64,000 nucleotides of DNA, taken from positions 124,001-188,000 of the forward strand of contig CAVQOI010000008.1 in the NCBI GenBank assembly GCA_963714425.1. The letters are read 5' to 3'. The DNA comes from DATCYX01 sp963714425. Its GTDB lineage: Bacteria; Chloroflexota; Anaerolineae; Anaerolineales; UBA4823. Position numbers and translations under genes: made by a program. Position 1 is the stretch's first letter; every line of letters starts with the position of its first letter. Shown here piece by piece: positions 29,001 through 36,631 of this stretch. The notes under the pieces were generated by a model that searched no databases, was not told the DNA's origin, and worked only from the letters and a program-made list of their open reading frames with translations.

Positions 29001-30168
29001 GGATGAGGTCCGCCAGCACAAATCGGGGGATGTCTTGCTCGGCGTCGCTTTCTTCGAACATCTCACGGATGATTTGAGGGAAGGGGTCATAGGGCACGCC
29101 ACCTTCTGCATAACATGCTCCCGAGAGCACTCGACCTCCAGAAATCAGCGAATGTGCGACCAGTTCGCGAGCGAGGCGTGTCTTGCCAATACCTGGCTCA
29201 CCGCTGATAAATAACACACTGCCATGCTCGGACGCTGTCTGGCGCCAGATCCCGATCATTTGCGCCAGCTCGCGTTCTCTGCCAACCAGCCGTCCACGCG
29301 TGATACGATCAAGCAGACTGTACTCGGGCGCGGTGGCTGTGCCAATGCCCAAATTCTCCGTGTCCTGAATGCTCTCCAGCAGGCGGCGCAATTCGCCTGC
29401 ATTTGCAGGTCGATCTTCAGGCCGCTTGCTCAGCAGCTGAACGATCAGTGTGTCCAATACGGTGGGAATCTCTGGGTTGTGAGCTCGCGGTGGGACGACC
29501 GGGGCGTAGAGATGCTGCGATAATATTGCCAAGGGATCTTCCGCGGAGAATGGTACTATGCCAGTAGAAAGCTCGTAGAGAATCACTCCCAAAGAATAAA
29601 GATCTGAACGACCATCGTATTGCTGGTGGGCAGCTGCTTCAGGAGCCATGTAAAGCACAGTGCCGACCACCATCTCGTCCAAGGAACCGCGTGCACCGAA
29701 TGAAACTGCCAGGCCGAAATCGGTGAGCTTGACGGCGCCGGTAGGTGTGACCAGAATATTCTCTGGTTTAAGGTCTCGGTGAATCACTCCGTGTGCGTGG
29801 GCGTGCTCCAACGCAGCACAAATCTGACTGGCAATCGAGAAGAGTTCGGAGATGGATTCGGGTTTGCATTCGTATAGCGAATCTCCTTGAATCAATTCCA
29901 TTACAATGAAGCTGGTCTCATCTGCTTCCCCAGCGTCGTAGACATCAACAATATTGGGGTGGTTCAGGCGCGCTGCAGCCTTGGCTTCTTGCATCAAGCG
30001 TGATTTACCTTCACTACCCAGCCTGGATTGACTGCTCTTGCTGATGACTTTTACGGCAACCCGGCGGTCGAGCAGATTGTCGTGACCCTCAAAAACGCTG
30101 CCCATACCGCCCGAGCCCAATTCGCGTATAAGCTGGTAGCGACCTTGAAGAAGGTTTTTCTTACTCAT
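23056..30168 (-). CDS. Ser/Thr kinase - STAND-like ATPase - TPR - GH13 glycosidase fusion protein
   Basis: One uninterrupted frame of 2370 codons. Residues 10-265 are a Hanks-type kinase: Gly loop LGSGGMGSV, Lys40, catalytic Asp132 in HRDLKPEN, Asp150 in DFG. Residues 285-640 are an AAA/STAND-like ATPase with Walker A Lys329 (GEPGIGKT) and Walker B FIDDVHWAD. Residues 690-1180 are TPR repeats. From Met1193 a new protein-like unit begins: a helical section, then a GH13 barrel (about 1480-2000) with nucleophile Asp1704 (IIRFDAAM), acid/base Glu1769 (LLLAEAFW) and Asp1830 (NNPDERT), then a helical C-terminus. The kinase-ATPase-TPR part resembles large bacterial signalling proteins, and the last 1178 residues resemble stand-alone alpha-amylase-family proteins. 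It lies 8 bases after the phosphatase gene. No membrane segment is seen. Confidence 0.87.
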   Translation of the reverse strand: MSKKNLLQGRYQLIRELGSGGMGSVFEGHDNLLDRRVAVKVISKSSQSRLGSEGKSRLMQEAKAAARLNHPNIVDVYDAGEADETSFIVMELIQGDSLYECKPESISELFSIASQICAALEHAHAHGVIHRDLKPENILVTPTGAVKLTDFGLAVSFGARGSLDEMVVGTVLYMAPEAAAHQQYDGRSDLYSLGVILYELSTGIVPFSAEDPLAILSQHLYAPVVPPRAHNPEIPTVLDTLIVQLLSKRPEDRPANAGELRRLLESIQDTENLGIGTATAPEYSLLDRITRGRLVGRERELAQMIGIWRQTASEHGSVLFISGEPGIGKTRLARELVAHSLISGGRVLSGACYAEGGVPYDPFPQIIREMFEESDAEQDIPRFVLADLIQIAPDLRPRYPDVYPNPPLEPQSEQQRIFESVASWLGVLSAQSPVLLFIDDVHWADSGTLSLLRYLARRTHKIRLLIMLPYRELELDEFGALNALLHDLNRERISERIKLIRFNRGQSQTMLASILSPNGNIDESLVDQIYYETEGNPFFIEEVCKALIETGKLRYEGSVWSAEELEEIDIPQSVRVTLQSRLGRLPKPTQEVLRCASVLGRQFDADTLQIACGLDEEELIVSLESAERAQIITEIPRKRGTALSYEFVHTLIPATLAEQLSGLRLQRLHHNAAQAIEVNHPDDYEALGYHFERAGDTERACVYYHRAGERALARYANQEAERYLRSALELEIDTPDASLLLSSLGEALFRQSRYEEARSTWDLAIERYNQAGDFDNQARLTARQARAAWYQHETTKSLEICRRGLASLGNYMDLNTPGVAALIHETARAYYFNNLPDEAMPLCQHALHLAKRLGLVEVQADTLATLGILPNQSQESALEALKEAVELSESAGLLAPAVRAHSNLGETLHQNGDLIAARDHFLRSREIAQRMGSPDWEHSMLTSIVNINFLLGEMEQIQVVVSELKDLLERIPDRETSALQNRFIDARLHRFKGEFEVALAELRTCSQEAKGHGLFDLATNVNVVLAELLIEQTKYDEAGELLDETLNYKKALHNTDHPIAQLLLSVVRVRQDRLDEARQLIESVRSVISTNPFFGGEVFLNWSEAQLAAAQENWDELFMMYRELERKTAQLGVPWYRARLLAEAGRYHLDRGLLQDSSSANQLFDRSIEIFQELGLPLYAARIQNLRSPAPIMEFHISRSSRDRYQFDETLFSLTGNVLFANFHAVRQFAQKINQKRDLINFPEKAIRAGQINALGLIDEILHMVIALYRQQRNPDAMQQALEQLYATLGEKAVDGVLLHFTEEFPPLTVYRREVTSEEYLKGESGGISNRQVVLEELLMLWIANANPACATYLELFDDADLRKQPEYLQVISGLEDYFASQPPFGPESQALVEMLRSPAIVVPHSLTGQLEYIRTRWGSLLGRYLYRLLSSLDLIKEEDKIYFTNLGSPPAHVLDFAGLEMEAERFSPDQDWMPNLVLIAKNTYVWLDQLSKKYQRSITRLDQIPEEELRSLADWGFTGLWLIGLWERSPASKRIKQLRGNPEAVASAYSLQNYDIAADLGGEAAYQELRRNAWRNGIRLASDMVPNHMGIDSNWVIEHPDWFISLDYSPFPSYSFNGPDLSYDSRVGLYLEDHYFDNSDAAVVFKRVDNSNGNTKYIYHGNDGTSFPWNDTAQLNYLLPEVREAVIQTILHVARKFQIIRFDAAMTLAKRHFQRLWFPEPGSGGDIPSRAEHGLNKALFDGAMPVEFWREVVDRVAQELPGTLLLAEAFWLMEGYFVRTLGMHRVYNSAFMNMLRDEKNQEYRLVIKNTLEFDPEILKRYVSFMNNPDERTAVEQFGKGDKYFGICTLLATLPGLPMFGHGQIEGYTEKYGMEYRRAYWDEHPDTDLVERHKREIFPLLKRRYIFAEARHFLLYDFFTPDGSVNEDVYAYSNRSGDERALVVYHNKYASARGWIRTSAAYLVKPEAGHETPSSDRIVVQSTLGDGLGLANDQSIYTIFRDSISGLEFIRNNQEIHSSGLYIELDAYNYHVFLDFRQVRDEDWRPYSQLSAYLNGRGVPSIDGALNELLLQSVHQPFGELANSEFIRWMQSQSIKIKDPSHQQFQADFDDFHSRSLRLLDGVRSVAGGDENLHDISRSMLGDIKALCAIPQLRSQLPKKLKPDEKELLRFFSGASLSKSPFALKRPFEWSVLFAWIVCRRLGAVVSLVDAANISRSWIEEWQLARLLTRTMMGCGLDEGSASRAVSLVRLLTSHQACWHTGDEAHEQDLVEGTYQILQKWLQDAELQQFLGFNRYQEILWFNKESFDEWLWWAFSIAVIDGIGAKGEKTEKQILLELNRVYAMVQRLKTAAVESDYQVDRLMQGVPPSE

Positions 30169-30176
30169 CAGTTAGT

Positions 30177-31445
30177 TTAAACACGTCTGGCAATGACCAG
30201 GGTAATATCGTCGTTGGGAGTAATTCCGCCTGTGAACTCTTCGATGGCATGTTCGATGGCTGCCGCAATCTCGTCCGAGGACTTGTGACGGTTCAGCTGC
30301 AACACCTTTTCAAGGCGTTGCATGCCGAACTGGTTCTCCTGCGCGTCCATGGACTCGGTGATGCCATCCGTATACATGGCGAGAAAATCCCCCGGTTTGA
30401 GTGCGATCACTTCTTGCGTGTATTGGCTATCCTCTTCCACACCCAGGGGCATGCCTGTGACAGATACCCATGTGACAGGTGAATTCTGCTTGCTGGCAGA
30501 AACCAGCGCAGGTGGGTTGTGCCCGGCATTTACAAAGGTAATCTCATTGGTCTCTGGATCAATGGATGCATAAAACAAGGTGACAAACATCCCTTGATCA
30601 GAGTCTCTGCAGATTAGCCTGTTGGCACGGCTGATTCCAGCGCTGGGGGAAGCGGCATTGTCTAGATTGCTGCGGACGATCGTGCGGGTGAACGCCATAA
30701 ACAGAGCTGCGGGCATGCCTTTATCGGTCACATCGGCAATGACCATTCCAAGCTTGTTATTTTCTGTCTCGATGAAATCGTAGTAATCTCCGCCTACTTG
30801 CCGGGCAGGCGTCCAGCGGGCGACGAACTCCCAACCAGGAATGGATGGCATCTGGCGGGGCATCAAGCCGACCTGAACACGTCGGGCAGTGGCAAGCTCC
30901 TGCTCCAGGCGTCCTTTTTCTACGGCAAGCTGGTACAGTCGGGCGTTCTCGATTGCGATCGCTGCACTGGATGCAATCGCGCTAAGTAACCTCAGATCAG
31001 CATCTGTGAAAATACCCGCCTGTAAACGGTTATCGACGTAGATGACTCCGATAGCGTTGTCTTTAAGCTTTAATGGCACGCATAAGATGGATCGTAACCC
31101 AAGGAGTACAACACTCTGGCGGATATTAAATCGTTCATCGGTCTGGGCATCGCTAGTCAGCACAGGCTCTCCCTCTCGAGCTACGCGCTCAACCACGCTG
31201 CGCGATACCTGGAATTGAGGCGACTCGATGCTGGTCTGGTCCATTCCCCGCGCCACCCGGAAAGCCAATTGTCCGTCCGGGTCGCTGAGCATGACGAAAC
31301 CACGCTCGGCGTGAACACCAGTGATGACTTCATCCATGACCCGGTTCAATACTTCGTCCAGGTCTAGCGTTGAGTTAAATGTTTTTGTGAGCTGGTAAAG
31401 CAGGGTCAGGTGCCCGCCAGGAGCTTCTTGGGAATCGAGGTGCAT
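30177..31445 (-). CDS. GAF-domain SpoIIE/RsbU-type PP2C phosphatase
   Basis: A 422-residue signalling phosphatase. Residues 15-172 form a GAF domain, followed by a helical linker and a PP2C-like SpoIIE domain (about 200-420) with metal-binding aspartates in VGGDYYDF, IADVTDKG, YTDGITE and PNDDITLV. It should dephosphorylate Ser/Thr residues under control of the GAF input. It is the first gene of a two-gene operon; only 8 bases separate it from the giant kinase-GH13 gene, so the phosphatase and kinase are probably an opposing pair. No anti-sigma or STAS gene is nearby. Confidence 0.9.
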   Translation of the reverse strand: MHLDSQEAPGGHLTLLYQLTKTFNSTLDLDEVLNRVMDEVITGVHAERGFVMLSDPDGQLAFRVARGMDQTSIESPQFQVSRSVVERVAREGEPVLTSDAQTDERFNIRQSVVLLGLRSILCVPLKLKDNAIGVIYVDNRLQAGIFTDADLRLLSAIASSAAIAIENARLYQLAVEKGRLEQELATARRVQVGLMPRQMPSIPGWEFVARWTPARQVGGDYYDFIETENNKLGMVIADVTDKGMPAALFMAFTRTIVRSNLDNAASPSAGISRANRLICRDSDQGMFVTLFYASIDPETNEITFVNAGHNPPALVSASKQNSPVTWVSVTGMPLGVEEDSQYTQEVIALKPGDFLAMYTDGITESMDAQENQFGMQRLEKVLQLNRHKSSDEIAAAIEHAIEEFTGGITPNDDITLVIARRV

Positions 31446-31484
31446 AAGCCAGGTCTTAGTCTAAATATGATTAGGAATGGGGTA

Positions 31485-31490
31485 ATTATA
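31485..31490 (-). promoter_or_regulatory. -10-like element inside an inverted repeat, phosphatase/kinase operon
   Basis: On the minus strand TATAAT occupies 31490-31485, about 40 bases upstream of the phosphatase start. It sits within an inverted repeat: GGGGTA at 31479-31484 and TACCCC at 31489-31494. A clear -35 is missing. The repeat could be an operator. Confidence 0.4.
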
Positions 31491-31530
31491 CCCCAGTGAC
31501 CCTTCCAAAGAACTGGGGTAGAATCAGCGC

Positions 31531-32382
31531 ATGTTTCGCACTCTGATTACAGTAGAAGAGTTACTCTCACATCTCGACGAGCCAAACTGGGTCATCGTCG
31601 ATTGCCGCTTTTCAATGGATCTTCCGGATCGAGGCCGGCGCGATTATTTGAAGGCTCACATTCCTGGGGCAGTCTATGCACACCTCAACCATGATCTCAG
31701 TGCACCCCACATTCCTGGAGCAACTAGTCGCCACCCCTTACCGAGTGTAGATCGTCTCGCATCTACATTTTCCAAATGGGGGATCGATCAGACAACCCAG
31801 GTCATTGGATATGATGACTGGGCTGGCGCGCCTGGCGCAGTGGCTGCCCGGTTATGGTGGTGCCTACGCTGGTTAGGTCATGAGGCGGTTGCGGTGCTCG
31901 ATGGCGGCTGGGAGGGCTGGCTGCAAGGGGGTGGTCGAGTAACTGCGGCGTTGGAGACGAACCAACACAAAAGCTTTCAAGCTTACCCGAGAGATGAAAT
32001 GCTCGCCGGCGCTGAAGAAGTAGAACGTATTCGGCAGGAGCCAGAGTATGGCGTGTTTGATTCACGCGCCGCAGATCGCTTTCGTGGTGAGAACGAGACC
32101 ATTGACCCAGTGCCTGGGCATATCCCAGGGGCATTCAACGCGCCCTATACGGATAATGCCGGACCCGAAGGTATGCGTCCAATTGGTGAATTGCGCCAAC
32201 GCTTCCAATCACTGCTCGGCAAGCTGCCCGAAAGAAATGCAGTGTTTTACTGCGGTTCCGGTGTAACCGCAGCGTACAATTTATTGGCGATGGAGCACGC
32301 TGGGATGCAAGGAGCTCGCTTGTACCCTGGCTCGTGGAGTGAATGGATCACAGACCCCAACCGACCTGTAGCGACAGGTTGA
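31531..32382 (+). CDS. sseA: 3-mercaptopyruvate/thiosulfate sulfurtransferase
   Basis: A 283-residue tandem rhodanese. The first domain (1-135) is inactive and the second carries the catalytic Cys241 in the loop CGSGVTA, the mercaptopyruvate-sulfurtransferase type rather than the CRKGV thiosulfate type. It transfers sulfur from 3-mercaptopyruvate or thiosulfate to an acceptor such as cyanide or thiol. It stands alone, divergent from the phosphatase/kinase operon and convergent with the exporter operon. A TAGAAT -10-like hexamer lies at 31519-31524, close to the ATG. Confidence 0.9.
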   Translation: MFRTLITVEELLSHLDEPNWVIVDCRFSMDLPDRGRRDYLKAHIPGAVYAHLNHDLSAPHIPGATSRHPLPSVDRLASTFSKWGIDQTTQVIGYDDWAGAPGAVAARLWWCLRWLGHEAVAVLDGGWEGWLQGGGRVTAALETNQHKSFQAYPRDEMLAGAEEVERIRQEPEYGVFDSRAADRFRGENETIDPVPGHIPGAFNAPYTDNAGPEGMRPIGELRQRFQSLLGKLPERNAVFYCGSGVTAAYNLLAMEHAGMQGARLYPGSWSEWITDPNRPVATG

Positions 32383-32396
32383 AAAGCAGCACTCGA

Positions 32397-33185
32397 TTAC
32401 AAATCTGAATACCGAGATTCTTCCAGGGCTTTTTGAAGCTTTTCCTCTGGAGATTGTGGGGAAAGACCAGCGTTGCCTCCAAAAAACTCAACTTCTGCTG
32501 CCTCTGCTGCTTTTAGAGATTGGTGAGACGCGCGCCGTACAACGCTCCACCCTCCGCAATGAGGGCAGCGATCGAGCTTGCCAACCAGTAGATTGATCCC
32601 CCAGATATGGACACTGAAGGGTCGGCTGCACTTCGGGCAGATTGCTCCACCGAGCATGCCGTAAGAGCGAGGTGCGCCTATGGGTGGGGATGGCCTCGGT
32701 TTTCGACCGGTGATGGCAGGGAGTACTATCCCGAGGAGCATCGCTGCTAAAGCAACTCCCAGGATTGGGAGTGCGATTTTCATTGCAGCTTGCATTCCTT
32801 CTTCGGCTGCAACAAATTCAAGACGGTATTCATTCGAATGAAGTTCGCGCCCATCCTGGGTAAACCCGGCCGCAATCAAGGTGTGGATATTTTGGGAATA
32901 ATCCCCAGTATGAAATTGGATCTCATAGGGGGCGGATTTGTCAACACCCATTGCCTGACCATCGATCAGAAACACCACCCTCACCAGGTCGTCAGGTCCT
33001 AGGACTTTTAATGTGAAACGTCCTTGAATGCGACCCGTGCCAGAAGAGTAGCCAAAATCTCGCGAGATGCTAAGGGCAAGATCACCCTGAGCCTGGCTCC
33101 TGACAGACACTATCCCGGCGACTGCGAGCACTATCGCCAATAGAATCGCCCCTACGCTTTTAACGGGATTATGAAACACGCTCAT
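32397..33185 (-). CDS. membrane protein with Ig-like domain and C-terminal zinc ribbon
   Basis: A protein of about 262 residues. An N-terminal membrane segment or signal anchor (residues 10-30) is followed by an outside beta-rich domain, a second membrane helix (about 138-158) and a cytoplasmic zinc ribbon made of CPKC and CPHC. The start is ATG at 33185, which overlaps the permease stop (ATGA); the upstream open frame is a shadow. It is the last gene of the exporter operon and may be an accessory of the ABC transporter. The function is not known. Confidence 0.65.
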   Translation of the reverse strand: MSVFHNPVKSVGAILLAIVLAVAGIVSVRSQAQGDLALSISRDFGYSSGTGRIQGRFTLKVLGPDDLVRVVFLIDGQAMGVDKSAPYEIQFHTGDYSQNIHTLIAAGFTQDGRELHSNEYRLEFVAAEEGMQAAMKIALPILGVALAAMLLGIVLPAITGRKPRPSPPIGAPRSYGMLGGAICPKCSRPFSVHIWGINLLVGKLDRCPHCGGWSVVRRASHQSLKAAEAAEVEFFGGNAGLSPQSPEEKLQKALEESRYSDL

Positions 33186-33979
33186 TTCCAGCGGGTAAGA
33201 ATTGATTCGCGTTGGAACACGTAGACTGCCAGAGCAACCAAGCCTGCATCTATTAGTATCAGCATCGCACAAAAAAGCATAACCAGCAGACGGTTGATCA
33301 GGAAAACACCAGCTACCTGAGCAATGAACAAACCTACGAGCGGCAATACGACCAATGCAGAGATTTGTTCTGCGACGCGTGGCTCGGTGACGCGAGATGA
33401 GATCATCAAGCCAAAATTAACTGATAGCACTGCCAGTAATGGACCAGCCACAAGTACAGCAAGCCACCACATCGGATCGAGCAGTGTGGATACGACTGAA
33501 GGGGATTGAACGATAATCCATGCCCCGAGGACGTAGAGGAGAAAACCTAGCCAGGTTGCCAGTACGGCGGGAATGACAGCAGCAATGTTCTTTCCGATGA
33601 GCAGCTCTGCCGTGCTGATCGGGGTTGCCAGCAGTGGCTCAAGGCTATGTGACGTTTTTTCGCCAACAATGGAGTACGCTGCAATATTTATCGGGATAAT
33701 CAGTGGGGTGATCATGAACAAAAGCATGAACTGGTTGACGGTGAAAACCTGCATGCATTCATTCCCTGATAGGTTATCTGGGCAGAATTGCGTGTACTGG
33801 GGTGGCAGATCGCTGGTTAGCTCAACCGCATCTGTCCCACCCATGGCGACAAGCATCACCAAGGGGATAGCGGTGAAGAGCATGGGCATGAAGATAATGG
33901 TCGAGAGTACCAGGCGGTTTTTGAATACCTGAGCCCATTCTTTACGCATGATGGTGATTATTCTTTTCATTGGGATCAT
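33182..33979 (-). CDS. ABC-2 type transporter permease
   Basis: A protein of about 265 residues with six membrane segments, an ABC-2 permease. The first segment is followed by a long outside loop with two cysteines (QFCPDN, NECMQ). The ATG at 33979 overlaps the ATPase stop by one base (TGATG); a TTG one codon earlier is less likely. It forms an exporter with the preceding ATPase. The substrate is unknown; gene neighbours suggest a peptide or lipid. Confidence 0.85.
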   Translation of the reverse strand: MIPMKRIITIMRKEWAQVFKNRLVLSTIIFMPMLFTAIPLVMLVAMGGTDAVELTSDLPPQYTQFCPDNLSGNECMQVFTVNQFMLLFMITPLIIPINIAAYSIVGEKTSHSLEPLLATPISTAELLIGKNIAAVIPAVLATWLGFLLYVLGAWIIVQSPSVVSTLLDPMWWLAVLVAGPLLAVLSVNFGLMISSRVTEPRVAEQISALVVLPLVGLFIAQVAGVFLINRLLVMLFCAMLILIDAGLVALAVYVFQRESILTRWK

Positions 33980-34905
33980 CAATTAGTTACGGTTGTATCG
34001 TTGGAACGAACAAATTGGAGATACACATCCTCCAACGAATGGCGCAGTTCGCCTACAAACTGGATCTCTGCTCCAGCCTGTACCAGGCGGCGGATAATCT
34101 CAGGATTACGAACCTCAGGTTCATCCAGAGTAATCACCAGTTTGTTATCGATGGCTTTAACCTCATTAACAAAGTTTAGCTCTTTGATCAATGATAGGTA
34201 GCCTGAGCTAGATTGACCTAAGTGAACAACAACCTTGCGTCCGAAAACCTGCGTTCGCAGGCGCGTGGGAGTATCTACAACCAGAAGGCGGGTCTTAAAG
34301 ACACCGACACGATCACATAGTCGGTCGGCTTCATCTAAATTGTGGGTACAGATGAATATGGTACGACCTTGTTTGCGCAAGTCTTGAATGAAATCACGCA
34401 CCAGACTGGCAGCCTCCGGATCGAGCCCTGCTGTAGGTTCGTCTAGGAAAAGGATTTGCGGCTCGTGCAGAAGTGCACGAGCGATTGCCAACTTCTGCTT
34501 CATACCTTTGGAAAACGTACCCGCCTCGTCATCTCGGCGTTCCCACAAACCAAGCATGCGCAAATATTTTTCGACCTGGCCGCGTTTGTCGCTTATGCCG
34601 TACAAGTTGGCATAGATTTCAAGGTTGTAATGAGCACTCAGGTTATCGTAAAAGCCAGGCAACTCGGTAAGGATACCCACGCTCTGCCGAATCCTCTGGT
34701 CATCCCTGCCGACAACGCAACCATTGACGGTTGCTGATCCACTGGTGGGCGCGATCAGACAGGTAAACATACGCAGCGTAGTGGTTTTTCCAGCTCCGTT
34801 GGGGCCGAGAAAGCCAAATACTTCACCCTCCCGGACGTCCAGATCAAGTTTATGCACAGCGACGATATCACCAAATTTTTTTGTTAGATTTTGGGTCTGG
34901 ATCAT
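33979..34905 (-). CDS. ABC transporter ATP-binding protein
   Basis: A 308-residue ATPase of the DrrA/CcmA type. Walker A is GPNGAGKTTT with Lys40, the signature is FSKGMKQKL, and Walker B ends in Asp155-Glu156 (FLDEP); a His switch lies in CTHNLDEA. About 80 C-terminal residues form the extra domain usual in exporters of this class. It overlaps the protease-like gene upstream by 4 bases (ATGA) and the permease downstream by one base, so translation is coupled through the operon. Confidence 0.93.
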   Translation of the reverse strand: MIQTQNLTKKFGDIVAVHKLDLDVREGEVFGFLGPNGAGKTTTLRMFTCLIAPTSGSATVNGCVVGRDDQRIRQSVGILTELPGFYDNLSAHYNLEIYANLYGISDKRGQVEKYLRMLGLWERRDDEAGTFSKGMKQKLAIARALLHEPQILFLDEPTAGLDPEAASLVRDFIQDLRKQGRTIFICTHNLDEADRLCDRVGVFKTRLLVVDTPTRLRTQVFGRKVVVHLGQSSSGYLSLIKELNFVNEVKAIDNKLVITLDEPEVRNPEIIRRLVQAGAEIQFVGELRHSLEDVYLQFVRSNDTTVTN

Positions 34906-35777
34906 TGGTATTTTGTCTGTTCAAGCTTTTCAGGAGTTTCAATCGAGGTCGATCGGATTACCTGATCAATATCCGGGGGATGGATTACTTCTTGGGGTAT
35001 TGGTTTGATCTGAGCAGGCCCTGGATGGCGCAAGGCAAAGATTGCCACCAAACTGAATATGCTTGCAACCCCGATGACGGCCTCTGCAACGTATGGACCA
35101 AAGGATTGCATGGTATAGACCGCTGCAGCATTTACTACGGCATGCCAAAGCACTGCCACGAGCAGCCAGTATGGCCGATTACGTATGAGAGCCTGCAAAA
35201 CAAAAATGCTCAAAGCAATCTGGATGGGTTGGGTGAGCAAGCGTTCTAATGCGCCCATGAGGATAAGAGACCAGGGAGCAGACCAGTAGGCAGCGATCTG
35301 GCTTGTAGCGACAGCGAGCTGTTCGGGGGAAACACGTCCAGCCAAATCCACGTTGCGCATAGCCATTAAATACACGAAGTTTACGAACACCAGCGCGCCT
35401 AACAGGATCGCTTCGATGCCCCCATGCCCAGCGCCTAACCACACGGCTTTTCTCCAGGAGCGAGCATCCTTCACCCACCAAGAATACACAGCATAGCGTG
35501 CTAGCTCTTCCCATAAGCCAGCGCTCAGTCCCAAAATTGCGGCGTTAAAAAATATATTCCAGTTCTGAGGCGGGGAAGGAAGAAGCCCCAGGTTAAACAG
35601 GGCGGTTAGCCCGGCATTGAAAGGGATGTGACCAATCTGGGAGATAACAAACGTTGCCGCGCCAATCCACCACAAGCTCCAGGGTAGATCAAATCTGCGC
35701 TTCAGATACAAGCCCAGACAAACCGGGATACCGATCATCAGGATCGCGTCAATGGGATATGCAATGGACTGGGACAT
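34902..35777 (-). CDS. YhfC-family intramembrane glutamic-type endopeptidase
   Basis: A 291-residue polytopic membrane protein with about seven membrane segments. Conserved polar residues inside helices match the YhfC family: Glu90-Glu91 in LWEELARY, His118 and Glu122 in GHGGIEA, and His212 with Asn216 in WHAVVNA. YhfC is related to CAAX/Abi-type intramembrane proteases. It is the first gene of a four-gene operon with an ABC exporter, so it may process an exported peptide or confer self-protection. Catalytic activity is not proven for most members. Confidence 0.8.
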   Translation of the reverse strand: MSQSIAYPIDAILMIGIPVCLGLYLKRRFDLPWSLWWIGAATFVISQIGHIPFNAGLTALFNLGLLPSPPQNWNIFFNAAILGLSAGLWEELARYAVYSWWVKDARSWRKAVWLGAGHGGIEAILLGALVFVNFVYLMAMRNVDLAGRVSPEQLAVATSQIAAYWSAPWSLILMGALERLLTQPIQIALSIFVLQALIRNRPYWLLVAVLWHAVVNAAAVYTMQSFGPYVAEAVIGVASIFSLVAIFALRHPGPAQIKPIPQEVIHPPDIDQVIRSTSIETPEKLEQTKYQ

Positions 35778-36149
35778 AGGTTGGAAAGTTTACCGTGTTC
35801 CGCTAATCGAAAGTTGGCAATCCAGAGTAGATTGTATTATACCTGGGCTGAATCAACGGTCGATTTTGCACATATTTACATTTAACACATGCTAAGCAAA
35901 CGAACTGAATATTCCTGATACAATTTGGAGTGAAATGGTTTTATAACCTTCAGTTGTCAGCCATTGGTGTTAGAGGTTTGCGGGCATGTACTATCGTGTT
36001 GAATTTTACCGGCTCTGCGTTGGAGTACATCGTAAAATTGTGGATGGTGGCGGATTCAACCATGGATGCCAGGGGAGCAGAATTCTGGTTGTTACACAGT
36101 ATTTGTCAGCAAATACATCCTGGTAATAGAGCAAAAAAAGGAGGAGAGC
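35778..36149. other. 372-base intergenic region
   Basis: No convincing gene is seen here. It should hold the promoter of the minus-strand exporter operon and that of the CBS gene. The only structured element is a 7-base inverted repeat at 36099-36116 (GTATTTG, TCAG, CAAATAC), 33 bases upstream of the CBS start, which could be an operator. Several short frames cross the region but have no ribosome sites. Confidence 0.4.
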
Positions 36150-36557
36150 ATGCCGAACAAAGTTCGTGATTGGATGAGCAGTCCTGCCATTGTGATTGAT
36201 CCAGACAGCAGTGTATCGTTCGCGCTAACTCTCATGCGCCGGCGGAGTATCCACAGTCTTGTAGTTGATCCAGGTGGCGATAGTCCCAATTATGGGATTG
36301 TGACTGCAACGGATATCCGCGATAAGATCATCGCGCCTGATCGTAATCCAGCGGATACGCGCATCGGGGAAATTATGAGCACACCCGTGGTTACTGCCCG
36401 CCCGGATTGGTCATTGCGTGAGTGTTCGGTCATTATGCAGAAAAAGAATATCCATCATATGCCGGTGGTTAATGAGAATGGTACATTGTTGGGGTTAATT
36501 TCAGTGACAGATATCTTCCGCGCTGCTGAAGAGATCGGTTGGGGAAGGCAATATTGA
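36150..36557 (+). CDS. tandem CBS-domain protein
   Basis: A 135-residue protein made of two CBS motifs (about residues 1-62 and 68-130), with the usual pattern VRDWMSSP...VTATDIRDKI and IGEIMSTP...VTDIFRAA. CBS pairs bind adenosine nucleotides and act as energy or ligand sensors. The start is the ATG at 36150, preceded by a near-perfect GGAGGAG site; the frame open from 36066 is an extension without support. It lies upstream of the pyruvate dehydrogenase genes but is separated from them by a promoter and a hairpin. Confidence 0.85.
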   Translation: MPNKVRDWMSSPAIVIDPDSSVSFALTLMRRRSIHSLVVDPGGDSPNYGIVTATDIRDKIIAPDRNPADTRIGEIMSTPVVTARPDWSLRECSVIMQKKNIHHMPVVNENGTLLGLISVTDIFRAAEEIGWGRQY

Positions 36558-36593
36558 ACGACATCCAAATGGAGGCGTTCTCATAAAGCCCTC

Positions 36594-36602
36594 TGGTATA
36601 AT
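36594..36602 (+). promoter_or_regulatory. extended -10 promoter of the pyruvate dehydrogenase operon
   Basis: TGGTATAAT at 36594-36602 is a perfect extended -10 (TG-N-TATAAT). No good -35 is present, which is typical of this promoter type. The start would be near 36609, about 65 bases upstream of the E1-alpha ATG. Confidence 0.55.
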
Positions 36603-36631
36603 TCGGTCGCTCTTAAGTATGAATAGACATT

